In this document: positions 9,801-19,956 of the stretch, in pieces
How positions within the stretch are numbered: the first letter of the stretch is position 1
Layout of the letters: each line of letters starts with the position of its first letter
Assembly (NCBI RefSeq): GCF_024346975.1
Contig: NZ_AP024886.1
Location: 930,001-994,000, forward strand
Reading direction: 5' to 3'
DNA: 64,000 nucleotides
DNA from: Vibrio neonatus
GTDB lineage: Bacteria > Pseudomonadota > Gammaproteobacteria > Enterobacterales > Vibrionaceae
Program-made: the position numbers and the translations under genes
Notes under the pieces: generated by a model
Told to the model about the DNA's origin: nothing
What the model saw: only the letters and a program-made list of their open reading frames with translations
The model's database searches: none

Positions 9801-12800
9801 TGCCTTTTTTAAACTTATCTTCGTAATCTCGAAGCAGTTTTGCTGGCAACTGTGCTGAATGCTCTGCAACCCGGAAGTAAGGAGTCCGCTCGACTATCCT
9901 GTCAGAGATATCTGACCATGCATTCTCCCTACGCAGTTCCTTAATAGAGTCTTGTTCTTGCCATTCTCGTACTTGGGAAAGTGGCACTTCAGTACCATCA
10001 TCTAAACGTCTACCGTAAGGGTACTCATATAAGGGCGTCTCTAACTCTCTACAAAGCTGATCCTCATACCTCCCTCTAGTACTCAAATACGGTGTCACTT
10101 TTTCCAGTGGAGTATCAATGATTTTTTGCGTATGAGGACATTGCCATTTATTGCTGAACAAGCTGAAACTGACTTGTTTCTCCAACTCCAAACGGCTTCC
10201 GTCACCACTAGCAGTCAGCACATTCCGTTGGAGAACCTTCCAAGCTTCTTGGAGAATGACATTAATCCTATTCTTGGAAGCAACATCTTTAACATCTAAA
10301 TGAAAAGCCATCGCCAACAATCGAACTAATCTCGGTTGTACCGCTCCTTTCCTAACTAAAGGCCAACCCGAGATGTTGTTATGGGGGCTTGTTTCTCCCG
10401 GAGCAATCAATAGACCAGCGCTAAACTTTGCACCAATCCATCTTTGCTGCTCCTCAGACATTGAAATAGCTTTCATTGCTCGAATATGGAAGTTAATACA
10501 CAAAGTCAAAAAATCGACCCACTTGTTCTTCCCTTCATCTACGCTGGAGAATAAAGAGGTCCACTCCTGTGGTGCTGTACTCCCCTTATCTTTGATATTT
10601 GGATATTCCATCCTAATTAAACCAAGGGTTTCCAAGGTGTTTTGGCGTTTAGGGCGACTGTTAAATTCTCTAAGTAACAACAATCTAGCCAACATTAATG
10701 GGTCTTGAACCATGACCATTTTGTCATCAAACCGGCTGTAGGATTCTTTTATCCAATACAGCAGCTCTTTCTCTTTTGCGAGCTCTTGCTCCACATCAAA
10801 CCAAGATATTTGTATTTCGTTATCTTGACTTAACTCAGCGAGTTTGCCTTCCACAAACTCAATCATGTCTTCATCGCCATTAGTTTTAAGCCTCGCTAGA
10901 AGACTTTTATATTTTATAAAATCTGCTTCTTGCTCAGGTGTGAGATTGCCACTTTTCAGTGTTCGATCAATCACGAGATGAAATAATGCCGAGCGCAAAA
11001 ACTGACGTTCTGAATCCTGCTGTGATTTAGCGGAAAAGCGGGCGGTACCTTGCCTGCTATCAGTGAATGTAATCATACGACGGCCATTCCAAGGCCCCTT
11101 CGCTTGTTCTTTCTTACCGTCTTGGCAAAATTCAAGCAACGTTGGAAGCACCGTTGATAGCATAAATGGCGCTCCATTTCGGAAAAAACGGTAAAACTCG
11201 AAATTTTGTATTTTCGTATGCTGACAACATGGACAACGCAGCGCTAACCCTTTCCCATTCGATTTGGCATAGCCTTCTACACGGTGAACGGCAAACCCTT
11301 GTTCCGGTTTTACCAGAGTTAAAACTCCCTGATTGTTTAACCAAAGCTGCCCAGTTTCATCGAAAGCCGATTCAGAGAGCAGGCACAAGCTTGTATGTTC
11401 TTCTTGTTCATCCTCCTGTTCTTCATCTGTCTCTATTGGCTCAATATCTAGTGCAAAATCATCAATGCTGGAGTCTGGTTTGATTAGGGATAATCGGCTA
11501 TCGCCTGTTTCTACGTTAGTCGCCTCATTGGCAACCAGTAAACTTGTGCCGCAACCATTACAACTTGCCATATCAAAAACTGGAGAACCACAACTGCACG
11601 TATCACGGCGCGACATATAAACCATGCCAAAGCGCCAATCTATTTCATCAAGAGGGGTTTCTTTTTTAGCAGAGCAATTGGGATTTGAACAAGCCCACAA
11701 ACCACCAGCGACTCGATGAAAAAGGTGAAGACGGAAAGGAATAAAGGCTTGTCCATCCTCCCCTTGAGTAGAACCACACACATCCATCCACTGTAAAGCT
11801 AAACGAGGCTCTATAGGTGTCTCTGTTGCTGATAAGAGCTTACAAATTTCTTTGAGAGATAACCTATTATCTTTAGAACACAAATGTTGCCTTAGAACTC
11901 GCAACGGCGGCATAGCTTCAAGCATCTTATAACGAGTAAGCATGTCTTCTTCTTGCTGCACTAAGTCCAAGTCCATTGGCAAGAGATCATCTACTTGAGT
12001 CAAGTCTGTAAATTCACGCTCCCCTTTTACTAGATATACCTGAGATATATCGACGCCAGCTACATCGGCTAAGAACCCTCTCAACTCTTTATCGGAGTCC
12101 TGACCACCAATGGTCGCAGAGGTTGCAACAAATCTTACTTGATCAGGGGTAACGCCAAATCCATGCATAACTCGTCTAAGCAACAGAGACAACTCCGCGG
12201 CTTGAGAGCCTATATAGGTATGAGCTTCATCTAAGACAATCCAACGTAGCTTGCCCTTAGATTTATTGAGGATTGGCTCATCTTTTTGACGCACCAACAA
12301 GTACTCCAACATCGTGGAATTCGTTACTAATATTTGCGCAGGATTTTCCCGCAAGCCTTTGCGAGACAATTGTTGATTAACATACTGTCGTTGTAACTGA
12401 GCTGGAACTTGCTCTTTAGTTTCACCGTTATATAGGCAAAACTGCACGTTCGATCCTAACTGATGTGTCCATGCAGCTAAACGATCTCTTTGGCTATTAA
12501 TCAATGCATTAAGTGGATATAGAAACAAAGCCTCTACACCTTCAGCTCGGCTATTTCTGCGAGCAATATCATTGAGAATAGGAACTAAGAAACATTCTGT
12601 TTTACCTGAGCCTGTACCACTACTTACTATTACGGATCTAGGTTCATCTGCGGTTAGATGTTTCCATGCTTCATGTTGGTGCTCATAGGGGTACCAATTC
12701 GAATCAAATAAATAGTCTTCTTTAAGCTCTTTTGGAGGGTTAGCCATTGCGTTAACAACGCTCTCTTCTAACATATCGCCAGATAGAGATTTCATGGTTT

Positions 12801-12993
12801 TTGAATAGGGCTTCCACCCAAAGGTGGCTTCGAACACAGGGTCACCTAAAAATGAGCCTTCAATACCTGGTGACTGCGAATACATTTGCCACAAAAACTC
12901 TCGTAAAGGCTTCGAGCGCACACCAAATTGCCCTAACGTAGCTCGAGATGCTCGCTTTGTCAGTTGGTCGATTATTGATTCAAAATATTCCAT
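6811..12993 (-). CDS. druE: Druantia helicase DruE (DUF1998 superfamily 2 helicase)
   Basis: The product is a very large (2060 aa) SF2 helicase. Walker A is SSGTGSGKTE at about residue 127, motif II is VLDEAHTYIG at about 250, motif III is ATSATIGG at about 290, and motifs V/VI (MEMGVDIGG ... QRAGRAGRRGES) lie at about 1070-1110. Several zinc-ribbon Cys clusters follow (CSNPNCSA, CNGCG, CSHCGASG, CLECGRME). The DUF1998 signature CGCDKACHKCLVDY is at about 1668. Size, order and partner fit DruE of Druantia; with only DruH upstream it corresponds to type III. It lies 45 bp after druH. A general DISARM-like DrmA/B helicase is less likely because DUF1998 and the helicase are on one chain and no drm partners are present. 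Confidence 0.85.
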   Translation of the reverse strand: MEYFESIIDQLTKRASRATLGQFGVRSKPLREFLWQMYSQSPGIEGSFLGDPVFEATFGWKPYSKTMKSLSGDMLEESVVNAMANPPKELKEDYLFDSNWYPYEHQHEAWKHLTADEPRSVIVSSGTGSGKTECFLVPILNDIARRNSRAEGVEALFLYPLNALINSQRDRLAAWTHQLGSNVQFCLYNGETKEQVPAQLQRQYVNQQLSRKGLRENPAQILVTNSTMLEYLLVRQKDEPILNKSKGKLRWIVLDEAHTYIGSQAAELSLLLRRVMHGFGVTPDQVRFVATSATIGGQDSDKELRGFLADVAGVDISQVYLVKGEREFTDLTQVDDLLPMDLDLVQQEEDMLTRYKMLEAMPPLRVLRQHLCSKDNRLSLKEICKLLSATETPIEPRLALQWMDVCGSTQGEDGQAFIPFRLHLFHRVAGGLWACSNPNCSAKKETPLDEIDWRFGMVYMSRRDTCSCGSPVFDMASCNGCGTSLLVANEATNVETGDSRLSLIKPDSSIDDFALDIEPIETDEEQEDEQEEHTSLCLLSESAFDETGQLWLNNQGVLTLVKPEQGFAVHRVEGYAKSNGKGLALRCPCCQHTKIQNFEFYRFFRNGAPFMLSTVLPTLLEFCQDGKKEQAKGPWNGRRMITFTDSRQGTARFSAKSQQDSERQFLRSALFHLVIDRTLKSGNLTPEQEADFIKYKSLLARLKTNGDEDMIEFVEGKLAELSQDNEIQISWFDVEQELAKEKELLYWIKESYSRFDDKMVMVQDPLMLARLLLLREFNSRPKRQNTLETLGLIRMEYPNIKDKGSTAPQEWTSLFSSVDEGKNKWVDFLTLCINFHIRAMKAISMSEEQQRWIGAKFSAGLLIAPGETSPHNNISGWPLVRKGAVQPRLVRLLAMAFHLDVKDVASKNRINVILQEAWKVLQRNVLTASGDGSRLELEKQVSFSLFSNKWQCPHTQKIIDTPLEKVTPYLSTRGRYEDQLCRELETPLYEYPYGRRLDDGTEVPLSQVREWQEQDSIKELRRENAWSDISDRIVERTPYFRVAEHSAQLPAKLLRDYEDKFKKGMINVLSCSTTMEMGVDIGGISVVAMNNAPPNPANYLQRAGRAGRRGESKSVALTLCKNTPHGEHIFEQTRWAFDTPILVPNVSLSSEYIVRRHINALLLSVFLRKSGSENSLRLSCGNFFLRLHENAPSQAELFVDWCKTEALPAIDAGLGSLVYRTILSSIPRHQLVSQAAAQLKKIKDNWLSEHKLLVQQSEAVKESNTTMSIAQAAVETQIHRLEGEFLLSEMARKGFLPGYGFPTDVVALNNDNIESINRRKRLIQAIKESKSSANEKLEHRIDNLQSARDYPSRDLSVALRDYAPGSEVVLDGQVYQSSGVLLNWHSPASADQVKEIQSLLWAWRCSHCGASGTSRTMPKECTSCESELDSKHFHRFLEPSSFSIDIRNKPHNDISKLVYVPFNDPWITVDDSQWQEVSSNPSGAFRESHNGHIYYHSAGLSEAGYALCLECGRMESMPDSDEVSPFDVLANHRRLRGGKGQMNREAEHTCEGNDKDFAIKGPIRLGHSTHSDVFELVLFNDDGSPLKDRKTARSISVFLRNELADKLGINNDELGCLTKPINYNEQEAQAIVLYDVASGGAGFSIKASEFLVELLQKAKQKAVSCGCDKACHKCLVDYSSQHALELLNRHKVVNFLSIDFFNRMALPDDLQIFEWQCRRELRPLTTAIEQALSHDENALLNLHLSVEQLDKLDEWPLLNAMYDWARESTLSIVVNCENDKRFSISDSITLSWLANHPNVKLKRTEIKDKTVTLLAEVSDDEFSLCWGTKNGHESQLITGKDRTVEYADLNIEIDSSQNDIGKAFIKDELNSEVKAFGSRFWTHVFKASSLLLEKMQNNKIVEIIYSDRYLSSPLPFSLCLSTIGALLEHYKGSKAKIVTSTLQDGRYEPISVQDNWQYESDRLALVDACIDETGLDIEFHSIPKNQMPHARTLKLVLSDGSQVSIWLDQGFGYWWVDSRDYKNDFPYRKELSEQVKTIIEGEWQVRSGRVATPVFFSLGG

Positions 12994-13038
12994 ATTTCAC
13001 TCAGTAATTTTGTTGTTTTTTAGTTAATGCCGACCGTT

Positions 13039-16000
13039 CTAGCCTTTAAGCATTCCTATAACGAATTGGTGTGTCAGAGAGAAAGCCTCATCGAAGTACA
13101 CTTCGTCAAATCGACGATATTCACGAAGTGCGTGCACAACCTCTGGAGTCATAGCTAGATCAGCTTGACCACAAGTAGACAAAGCTAAAACGATGGGTGC
13201 ATTCATTACCGAGTTCTTAAACGAGTGCTTATCGGTCAAGCACAACTTCACCCACTCAGGGTTCATCTTTCTGATGACTTGAGAAATAATGCTATCAGCC
13301 GAAAACGATGGCCACCTCGCATCTATTTGGCGTTGTGAAAGCTCATTTCTAGCATCAAAAATACGCTGAACAAATGCTGCTGTACCTATGCTCGGTCTAG
13401 TTTGTTTACTATCAAACTTAGATAGTAGTAACTCAGATAACGGACCAAATGCAGGGTAATAAGAGACTAACTCTCGCAACTTGTTAGAAAGCCGGGTAAC
13501 AGCTACATCTGCCATATCATCACCCAAGCGCTCTATTAGGTTGCTATAAAACGCATTACAAACCTTTCGCGATGATTCAATCTTGAGGGCATACCACATA
13601 AAGGGGAATTGTTTATCTACTTGCCAAACACGATCAATTTCACTCTTGTTGGCATTCAGCAGCATCGCAAAAACAAATTCATTTTGTCTTATTGCACCTC
13701 GCCATAAATCAAAAGTAGTAAGTGGTACATTGTCAAAAGCTAAAAGAGTACGAACGTACTTCCACTCTGAGCGTGTAAAATCATAAGCTATCGCACTCGC
13801 TACATCAGAAAATGCTGTCAAACGGTCCCTACGGGAACCATATCCAGAAGCCACTTCGAAGCCATTTTGTGTCTCTGGGAGCAATTCTAAATCTTTACTC
13901 CACATGACAGATCGTATCCCTTGACTCAAATCTTTGTTGTATACCAACCAAGCGCCCGGTGCGAGTTCATTGTCAGGAATTATCCAAGCTCGTCTTAGCG
14001 AATCTCCTTGAGTGTCCGCTTCAACCAATGCAAGAGGCGTTTGATCTGGCTGTCCAAGCGGAACGGTATAAAGCTCAACGTTTTGTTCTGCTAGCTTTGA
14101 GGAACTCAGCTCAACTACGTTGGCGTCTCTATTTGGTAACAGTGATTCACTATAAGCTGCAAAGCTGCAGTTGTAGACCTCTTGCCCGCGGTTAACCACA
14201 CTTAACTTCACTGTCGCATCAAGGCTATCTGATAAAGCAAATAACGCTTGAATATCGTCTCTATAAGAAGCTAATGCTAATCCATTGGCCAACGCATCTA
14301 TATTTGGCAGTGTGGACATAAAGAAAGCACTTTTTGCGAACGCGCCACAAATATTTCTAGCATGCAAAGTAAACTGAAGTTCAATTTCACCAGTCAAACC
14401 ATACCCGTACAGCTCGTAATTATTTAGGTTATCTATTAGCAGCTCACTGTATTTATCTACGCTCTGCCCATGCCCATCAAGAAGGCAAACACCGCGGCTT
14501 GGGTACGGTAGATCTATGGAAATTGACTTAGCCCTATCAAGCCACCACAAATCAATGGTAATAAATGCCGGTGGTTGTTCTGCGCTAAATAAATCGAGTA
14601 CTAATGAGTCATTATCCTGTTCGACCTGAGATAGAACTGAGTGTTGGTATTGCTTATCTACTGCCACCATAGGTAAGCTAGAAGCTAAAATCACAATCTT
14701 ACCTCGATGAATATTCGAGCTAGGAACGATCTCTACATCAAAATCTTTTGGTAATTTCGACAATCTGAACCTTTTCTTAGGTTTGCCATTCTCAACATAC
14801 GCTGTTTCATTTTGACCATACGGCATGGTCGTTAAAGATAGCCATTGCTGCTTGCTCTTATCATGCCAACGCACTTGGGCAGGGCTAATATTTTCTCTAC
14901 GTCCCTGAGCATCAAGTCGAATTAAACAGGGCTCACCCACAAAGCACTTAGCTGGGTTTGTTTGATACGGTAAGGCATCTCCATTCCAGACATATTCAAT
15001 GTGCTCACTCTGAGATGAACCTAGCTCTACTGCATAGGTTCCAAATCTATAACTACCCTTTTGTTGTAATGCGACGATAGTTTTATCCGGTTGCTCTAAA
15101 TTGCCGACAACCTCAATATTGTTCACCGATGATGATAAGGTGCTAGTAACGACGAATGCGCTACTTTCTTTGCATTTCACATCACCAGTAGAGTGGAGTT
15201 GAAGGCTATTATCTCTATCGATGAACACCCAAGGCTCATCCTCATCAAGCGCACTGCCACCAACTAAAGGAGCGAACCAAGTTTTTCCACATTCATCCTT
15301 TAGCATTAACTGCACTTCTTCAGGAAACCAGTCGCTAGGTAACATGCTAGTAATAACATCGAGTAAAAACCTATCTTTGTTGTTTTGTGGCAAAAATGCT
15401 TTTGCGACAAGCAAGGGCTTTTTACCCACAGCAAACAAACTAAAACGCTCTGGCAATGTTGGAATTGAAAATAGTTGCTGAATATACATCGCGTTTACAC
15501 GTGTGCGTAATGTCAGTTGTGATTGAAGAGCCCAAGAGTAAGTGGCTTCTGCAGCGTCATCTAGATTGTAGGTATGTCGATCAAATTTTTTATGGAGGCT
15601 ACGAACTAACCGAATCGTATTTGGCATGCGTCTCTGTATGGTGATCGCCTTGCCAAGGGCTCGCTCCAACAAACCTTTCGCTATCGAATGTTCAATATTG
15701 ATTGGTAAGGTATCCAACCAATTTGGCGCTACCGCATCTAAGTAGCGAACAGGATCTTTTTGTTCATCCAACCCATATTGATCAGCAAGATTGAACACCG
15801 ACTCTGCGATTTTTCCCACAATCGTATAAACAGTCTCGTTTCTAAAAGAGGCCGCAATGTTGTGGTCATGGACGCGAGCGATCTCTATTGAATTAGGCTT
15901 GGAGAGGTTAAATTTACCAAAGTCTTGTATCACCTGCTCAAAATAGTGGGCAAGCTTATTGTTGGGATCAGAAACTAGCTTAAGCGGTAAGCCACCTTCT

Positions 16001-16404
16001 ACGGCTACTGTGCCAAGGTACATATTTCCTTGTGTATTGGTCAGTACTGGTCTTCGCCAAAACCGAAACCCTCCAGCAATAAGCCTATTACGTTGTGGGG
16101 CTGTGATTTCATTCCCTGTTAAGCCTAGTGATTCAAAAATAGGGTCCCAACTCCAAACCCCACCAGAGAACTCTTTACGCCACCATTCAGAAGCGTATAA
16201 GACAAAAGCGCCTGCCCAATCTGAACTCACACTAGAAGGAAGATAAGATTCTAAACTTTGGCTTTTCAAGCTATTTATCAAGGCCAGTTTTAATCCATCA
16301 AACTCTACTTCAGATAATTTGTAACTGTATAGAGGCGAACCAGTGGTTCCTAAAATTCCTCTACTTTTCCAAATATCTAAAATAGATTGGCGAAATGTTT
16401 GCAT
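13039..16404 (-). CDS. druH: Druantia type III protein DruH (by context)
   Basis: This 1121-aa protein has no catalytic motif that I can identify and no membrane segments. It begins MQTFRQSILDIWKSRGILGT and keeps the composition of a large soluble, mixed alpha/beta protein. In Druantia type III a protein of this size directly precedes druE, and that position and size are the main support for the name. AGAGG lies about nine bases before the ATG. Known type III systems protect against phage by an unresolved mechanism. The spacing to mcrC (79 bp) and druE (45 bp) fits one transcript. Confidence 0.65.
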   Translation of the reverse strand: MQTFRQSILDIWKSRGILGTTGSPLYSYKLSEVEFDGLKLALINSLKSQSLESYLPSSVSSDWAGAFVLYASEWWRKEFSGGVWSWDPIFESLGLTGNEITAPQRNRLIAGGFRFWRRPVLTNTQGNMYLGTVAVEGGLPLKLVSDPNNKLAHYFEQVIQDFGKFNLSKPNSIEIARVHDHNIAASFRNETVYTIVGKIAESVFNLADQYGLDEQKDPVRYLDAVAPNWLDTLPINIEHSIAKGLLERALGKAITIQRRMPNTIRLVRSLHKKFDRHTYNLDDAAEATYSWALQSQLTLRTRVNAMYIQQLFSIPTLPERFSLFAVGKKPLLVAKAFLPQNNKDRFLLDVITSMLPSDWFPEEVQLMLKDECGKTWFAPLVGGSALDEDEPWVFIDRDNSLQLHSTGDVKCKESSAFVVTSTLSSSVNNIEVVGNLEQPDKTIVALQQKGSYRFGTYAVELGSSQSEHIEYVWNGDALPYQTNPAKCFVGEPCLIRLDAQGRRENISPAQVRWHDKSKQQWLSLTTMPYGQNETAYVENGKPKKRFRLSKLPKDFDVEIVPSSNIHRGKIVILASSLPMVAVDKQYQHSVLSQVEQDNDSLVLDLFSAEQPPAFITIDLWWLDRAKSISIDLPYPSRGVCLLDGHGQSVDKYSELLIDNLNNYELYGYGLTGEIELQFTLHARNICGAFAKSAFFMSTLPNIDALANGLALASYRDDIQALFALSDSLDATVKLSVVNRGQEVYNCSFAAYSESLLPNRDANVVELSSSKLAEQNVELYTVPLGQPDQTPLALVEADTQGDSLRRAWIIPDNELAPGAWLVYNKDLSQGIRSVMWSKDLELLPETQNGFEVASGYGSRRDRLTAFSDVASAIAYDFTRSEWKYVRTLLAFDNVPLTTFDLWRGAIRQNEFVFAMLLNANKSEIDRVWQVDKQFPFMWYALKIESSRKVCNAFYSNLIERLGDDMADVAVTRLSNKLRELVSYYPAFGPLSELLLSKFDSKQTRPSIGTAAFVQRIFDARNELSQRQIDARWPSFSADSIISQVIRKMNPEWVKLCLTDKHSFKNSVMNAPIVLALSTCGQADLAMTPEVVHALREYRRFDEVYFDEAFSLTHQFVIGMLKG

Positions 16405-16483
16405 GGTAAGTAACCTCTAGCTTGATAACGTTGTATACAGAACAATATGATTACGTCTTTAAAGACTGCTTATTATATAAATT

Positions 16484-17797
16484 TTAATTTTGTCTCTGCC
16501 TTAATTGGCTTTTAATCTCAGCTGCCTTTGGCCATTTCACTCTAGACTCTCCCTTCAAAGAGATATCAAACGGAACAACCCAGAGCTTTAGACCACCAGC
16601 AAAATCAAAACAATACTCTATCGGCTCTCTAAATCCATCGTGACTTGGGTAAATCAGGTATAGATCACCCTTACCCTCAAGATACTTGTGTCCGTAGGCG
16701 AACATCTGATACATGTCGGATTGGGAGATGCCGTAGTTGTGCTCAGTGACGTTTAAGATTTTCCATTTGGTGTCTAGGACAATAAAAGGCTTACTGGACT
16801 TCTTGATTAGAAGATCAGGCTTAAGCAAAAACTTGTTTTTATCTTGGTGAGTGACCAAGTACTTTGATCTAGCTTGGGTTAAAAGCTGGGCTTGATTGCC
16901 AATCTGTTTACTCAATATTGAGGCAACATAGCTTTCAAATACCGCTTCCATTGGGAACAATAAAGAGAGTGCGCTGGAATCACCTTTCATGCTTAAAGGA
17001 GAGAAGCCAGCCAGAATGAGCTTTGCCCAGTCAAGTGGGGCATGATAGTCATTCATGCCTCTATCTAATCTCACTGCATTAATGTCTTTCGCGACTGACT
17101 TTGAGAAAGGCACGTCAATAAAGGCAAACTGCAGCTCTCGCAGTAGCTTTTGATTAGACGGCATCCGAGTATATTGAGCGACTTTTTGTAAGGCGGTTGC
17201 AATTAGTCTATTCGCAGGTCGATTTACTAAGAACTCGTCAAATTGGACATAGAATTTATGTCTGTTGACTAGGTTGTGTTTGATTTGCTGACCGACAAGT
17301 AATTTGCCTTTCTGAAAGTTGAGGTTGTCTTGCTGGGTGACATAGTCACTTTTAAGACCGCGCTTAATTAGCTTATTTACCGATTGTAAAAACTGATGAA
17401 TAAACACCTCAAGCAAAGGCATTTTCTTATTCGCGACGCTGGCCTGATTGGCACTGATATATCTAAATGAGCCAAGATGTGCGAGCATCATAAGAAGCAT
17501 CTGGCGAGAATTTTCGATTGCGCGTTCTTCACTCTCAGCTTTGCGCCCGACTTTTGGCAGAACCTCAATATGCTCACCAGTGGGTATGAATAGCACACCC
17601 ACATAGTTTTTCACCTGAATAAGCTCCACCCCATAGCACTTGGTTAAGCTAAGGCACTTATATAAATCGCCCTCTTCCGCACTCAAACTCACCTCTTTAA
17701 GGTAATTAAAAGCGCGAGTAGAGATTCGAGATGCACCCAAGGATTCAGCATCTTTGGAATAGGTTAAATAGCCATACTCAAATACAATAGTATGCAT
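16484..17797 (-). CDS. mcrC: McrC-like nuclease subunit of an McrBC restriction system
   Basis: The 437-aa protein has the McrC layout: an N-terminal DNA/McrB-contacting part and a C-terminal PD-(D/E)xK nuclease. The nuclease shows KPDLLIKK ... IVLDTKWK around residues 325-345, with the Asp and the Asp-x-Lys that bind metal. McrC stimulates McrB GTPase activity and cuts DNA, typically modified DNA. The ATG at 17797 is two bases after the mcrB stop, so the pair is translationally coupled. Confidence 0.88.
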   Translation of the reverse strand: MHTIVFEYGYLTYSKDAESLGASRISTRAFNYLKEVSLSAEEGDLYKCLSLTKCYGVELIQVKNYVGVLFIPTGEHIEVLPKVGRKAESEERAIENSRQMLLMMLAHLGSFRYISANQASVANKKMPLLEVFIHQFLQSVNKLIKRGLKSDYVTQQDNLNFQKGKLLVGQQIKHNLVNRHKFYVQFDEFLVNRPANRLIATALQKVAQYTRMPSNQKLLRELQFAFIDVPFSKSVAKDINAVRLDRGMNDYHAPLDWAKLILAGFSPLSMKGDSSALSLLFPMEAVFESYVASILSKQIGNQAQLLTQARSKYLVTHQDKNKFLLKPDLLIKKSSKPFIVLDTKWKILNVTEHNYGISQSDMYQMFAYGHKYLEGKGDLYLIYPSHDGFREPIEYCFDFAGGLKLWVVPFDISLKGESRVKWPKAAEIKSQLRQRQN

Positions 17798-17799
17798 GC

Positions 17800-19905
17800 C
17801 TATGAATCATCCTCAGCATTCGCATAGGTTTGTTCATTGGCATCAGCCTTTGGGGATATGCTCTGATAAATACCTTTATAAGCATTTGGATCTTTCCAAA
17901 CCGCAGCTGACTCTTCCATTAAGGTATATTTAATGATGGCCTCACCATAACCATCGAGCTGATGATTGCGACCAAATAGCTTAGTGAGATCATCACTTGC
18001 TTGTTCTTTCCGAGTCACAAACTGCAAGGCTCTGTTTTCTTTATTGTCTTTTTGATTGTCAGCCAACACCAAGCGGATTTTTTCCCAGTCTTCGAAGAAG
18101 TACTCTGCCAGTAGCGGAATAATCTTGTTTTGAAAGACGGAAACTAAATCATCAAAGTTTTGAACTCCCATGAAGAAAGCATGACCTAAGGTATGCTCTC
18201 GGTCATACAGGATTTCGATGCGTTGGTTTAGAGCCTCAAACAGATTTTGTAGATCAATACCGTCAACCACCTTGCCTGCCAACAAGCTTGGATTTGGCAT
18301 CATCTCTTTAAAATCAAAACGGCGACGTAAAGCGGTATCCATCATGGCAAGGGAGCGATCGGCTGTGTTCATGGTGCCAATAATATGCAGATTATTTGGC
18401 ACCGAAAACTTATCACCTGAGTACGGCAAAACAACTTCAATCGCCTCAAACTGTCCCTTTCCAGATCGCTTCGACTCCTCTACCAAGGTAATTAACTCGC
18501 CAAATATCTTGGATATATTTCCACGGTTGATCTCATCTATCACCAACACGAAGTTTTTAAAATCTCGTGGCTGTGCTTCCCTTTCTACAGGTAAATTATG
18601 AGTCTCAACTATGTACTTTAGGATCGCTTTGACATAGGACTGGTTATATATCTGTTTTGCTTCGGCACCAGAATAAAGCTTACGAATACTATCTATTGCT
18701 ACAGGATAACCATTTCCCAAGTCGTCATGGCTGCTTTCGTGGGGAAAAGCTCTAAATGTCGTATTGCCGTGATATTGAACATCAAATTTGTTACCGCGTT
18801 GAGTTCTCAGCGACAAAGACTTTACACCCTCTTCTAAATCACCCTTTAGTTTCTCCAGAGCAATTTCAAAAGGGTCATTACTCTGTTCAACGCCTCGACT
18901 AGCTTGTTCGCAAATCTCCTTAAAAATACCTGATTTCACCTCATATGAAATCTCGCCATCAGTAGAAGTAGCACTCAAACCCTCCACAAATTCTTCGTAA
19001 CCGAAACTTTGATGAAAAGTAACAAACCTTATTCGTTCAGAATCGGACAACTCCTTGAACTTGAATTGTAATTGTTCCCTCTGTTCTGGTGTTGCACCAA
19101 CTTGAGCTTCGATGTTTAAATTCTCATAAAAGCTTGGCTCTGCGGCTCTCACTGCAGCTTCAATAGCGTGGTAAGTTTTTCCTGTTCCAGGAGGACCATA
19201 TAGGATTTGATTTAAAGCAGTATGACTATCGCTTATTGACCTATTATCGCCATAATTAGATGCCATTGGCTCCTCTACCGAATCTCCCAGTCTATTTTCA
19301 TTCAAGTCTTCATAGGTATGCCAAGTAGCAATATTTGAATAAAAGTAGTCGTAGTCTTTCGGAAGCACTTTTGAAATAGCAGTAGTAAACTCTTGATTTA
19401 ATTCGAACCAGTTACCTGTCATCGACAAACCAAGATTAAATCGCTCGTTCAAGTAAGAAGCGGCAATTATGAAATAACGCTCGTCTACAGTAGACGTACA
19501 AACCTTTGGCGCGATTGATGCGAAAGCACGATTTAGTAATGCCTTATAGTTTTTCTTGAGAATTTTTTTCTCTTTAGCCTCTCTCATAAAACCTTGAGCT
19601 TCTAGGTAAGTCTGAGCGGTTGGGCTATATTTAATCCTCTTTGTTAACTCTCGCAGCATGGGTTTAGCTTTTTCAAATTCATCTTTTGAAGGTGCACCCT
19701 GCATCAAGCTTGAAATAGAGTTGCCTCGCTGATACCAAATCAAATATAGCGTTTCATCGGAAATTTCATAATCGGCTTCTATCTGCTGACAAGTTTTCTT
19801 ATAGTCTTTGTACCAATCCATCGAACCATTAGTTGTATCTAAAACATAATGATTAAAGAACTGCTCTAGGCTTTTTTCATTCGAATATGACTCTGAGTTT
19901 TCCAT
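17800..19905 (-). CDS. mcrB: McrB-like AAA+ GTPase of an McrBC restriction system
   Basis: In this 701-aa protein, residues ~1-200 form a variable N-terminal domain that presumably reads the DNA modification. Then comes an AAA+ motor: Walker A LYGPPGTGKTYHAI at about 240, Walker B FVLVIDEINRGNISKIFGEL at about 457, and the GTP-selectivity signature IIGTMNTADRSLAMMD at about 513, followed by the arginine-rich LRRRFDF. MNTADRS is the hallmark of McrB. The N-terminal half differs from E. coli McrB, so the recognised modification cannot be predicted. It starts 51 bp after hsdS. Confidence 0.9.
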   Translation of the reverse strand: MENSESYSNEKSLEQFFNHYVLDTTNGSMDWYKDYKKTCQQIEADYEISDETLYLIWYQRGNSISSLMQGAPSKDEFEKAKPMLRELTKRIKYSPTAQTYLEAQGFMREAKEKKILKKNYKALLNRAFASIAPKVCTSTVDERYFIIAASYLNERFNLGLSMTGNWFELNQEFTTAISKVLPKDYDYFYSNIATWHTYEDLNENRLGDSVEEPMASNYGDNRSISDSHTALNQILYGPPGTGKTYHAIEAAVRAAEPSFYENLNIEAQVGATPEQREQLQFKFKELSDSERIRFVTFHQSFGYEEFVEGLSATSTDGEISYEVKSGIFKEICEQASRGVEQSNDPFEIALEKLKGDLEEGVKSLSLRTQRGNKFDVQYHGNTTFRAFPHESSHDDLGNGYPVAIDSIRKLYSGAEAKQIYNQSYVKAILKYIVETHNLPVEREAQPRDFKNFVLVIDEINRGNISKIFGELITLVEESKRSGKGQFEAIEVVLPYSGDKFSVPNNLHIIGTMNTADRSLAMMDTALRRRFDFKEMMPNPSLLAGKVVDGIDLQNLFEALNQRIEILYDREHTLGHAFFMGVQNFDDLVSVFQNKIIPLLAEYFFEDWEKIRLVLADNQKDNKENRALQFVTRKEQASDDLTKLFGRNHQLDGYGEAIIKYTLMEESAAVWKDPNAYKGIYQSISPKADANEQTYANAEDDS

Positions 19906-19956
19906 AACATTACCTACAAAAAAGCACGCCAGATAAGCGTGCTTAGTAATTATCTA

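Noticed and set aside
6811..16404. DISARM (drmA/drmB) as an alternative to Druantia for the large helicase and its partner
   Set aside because: Helicase motifs and DUF1998 are on one 2060-aa chain, and no drmC phospholipase-D-type or drmM methyltransferase gene is adjacent; the HsdM nearby clearly belongs to the type I system.
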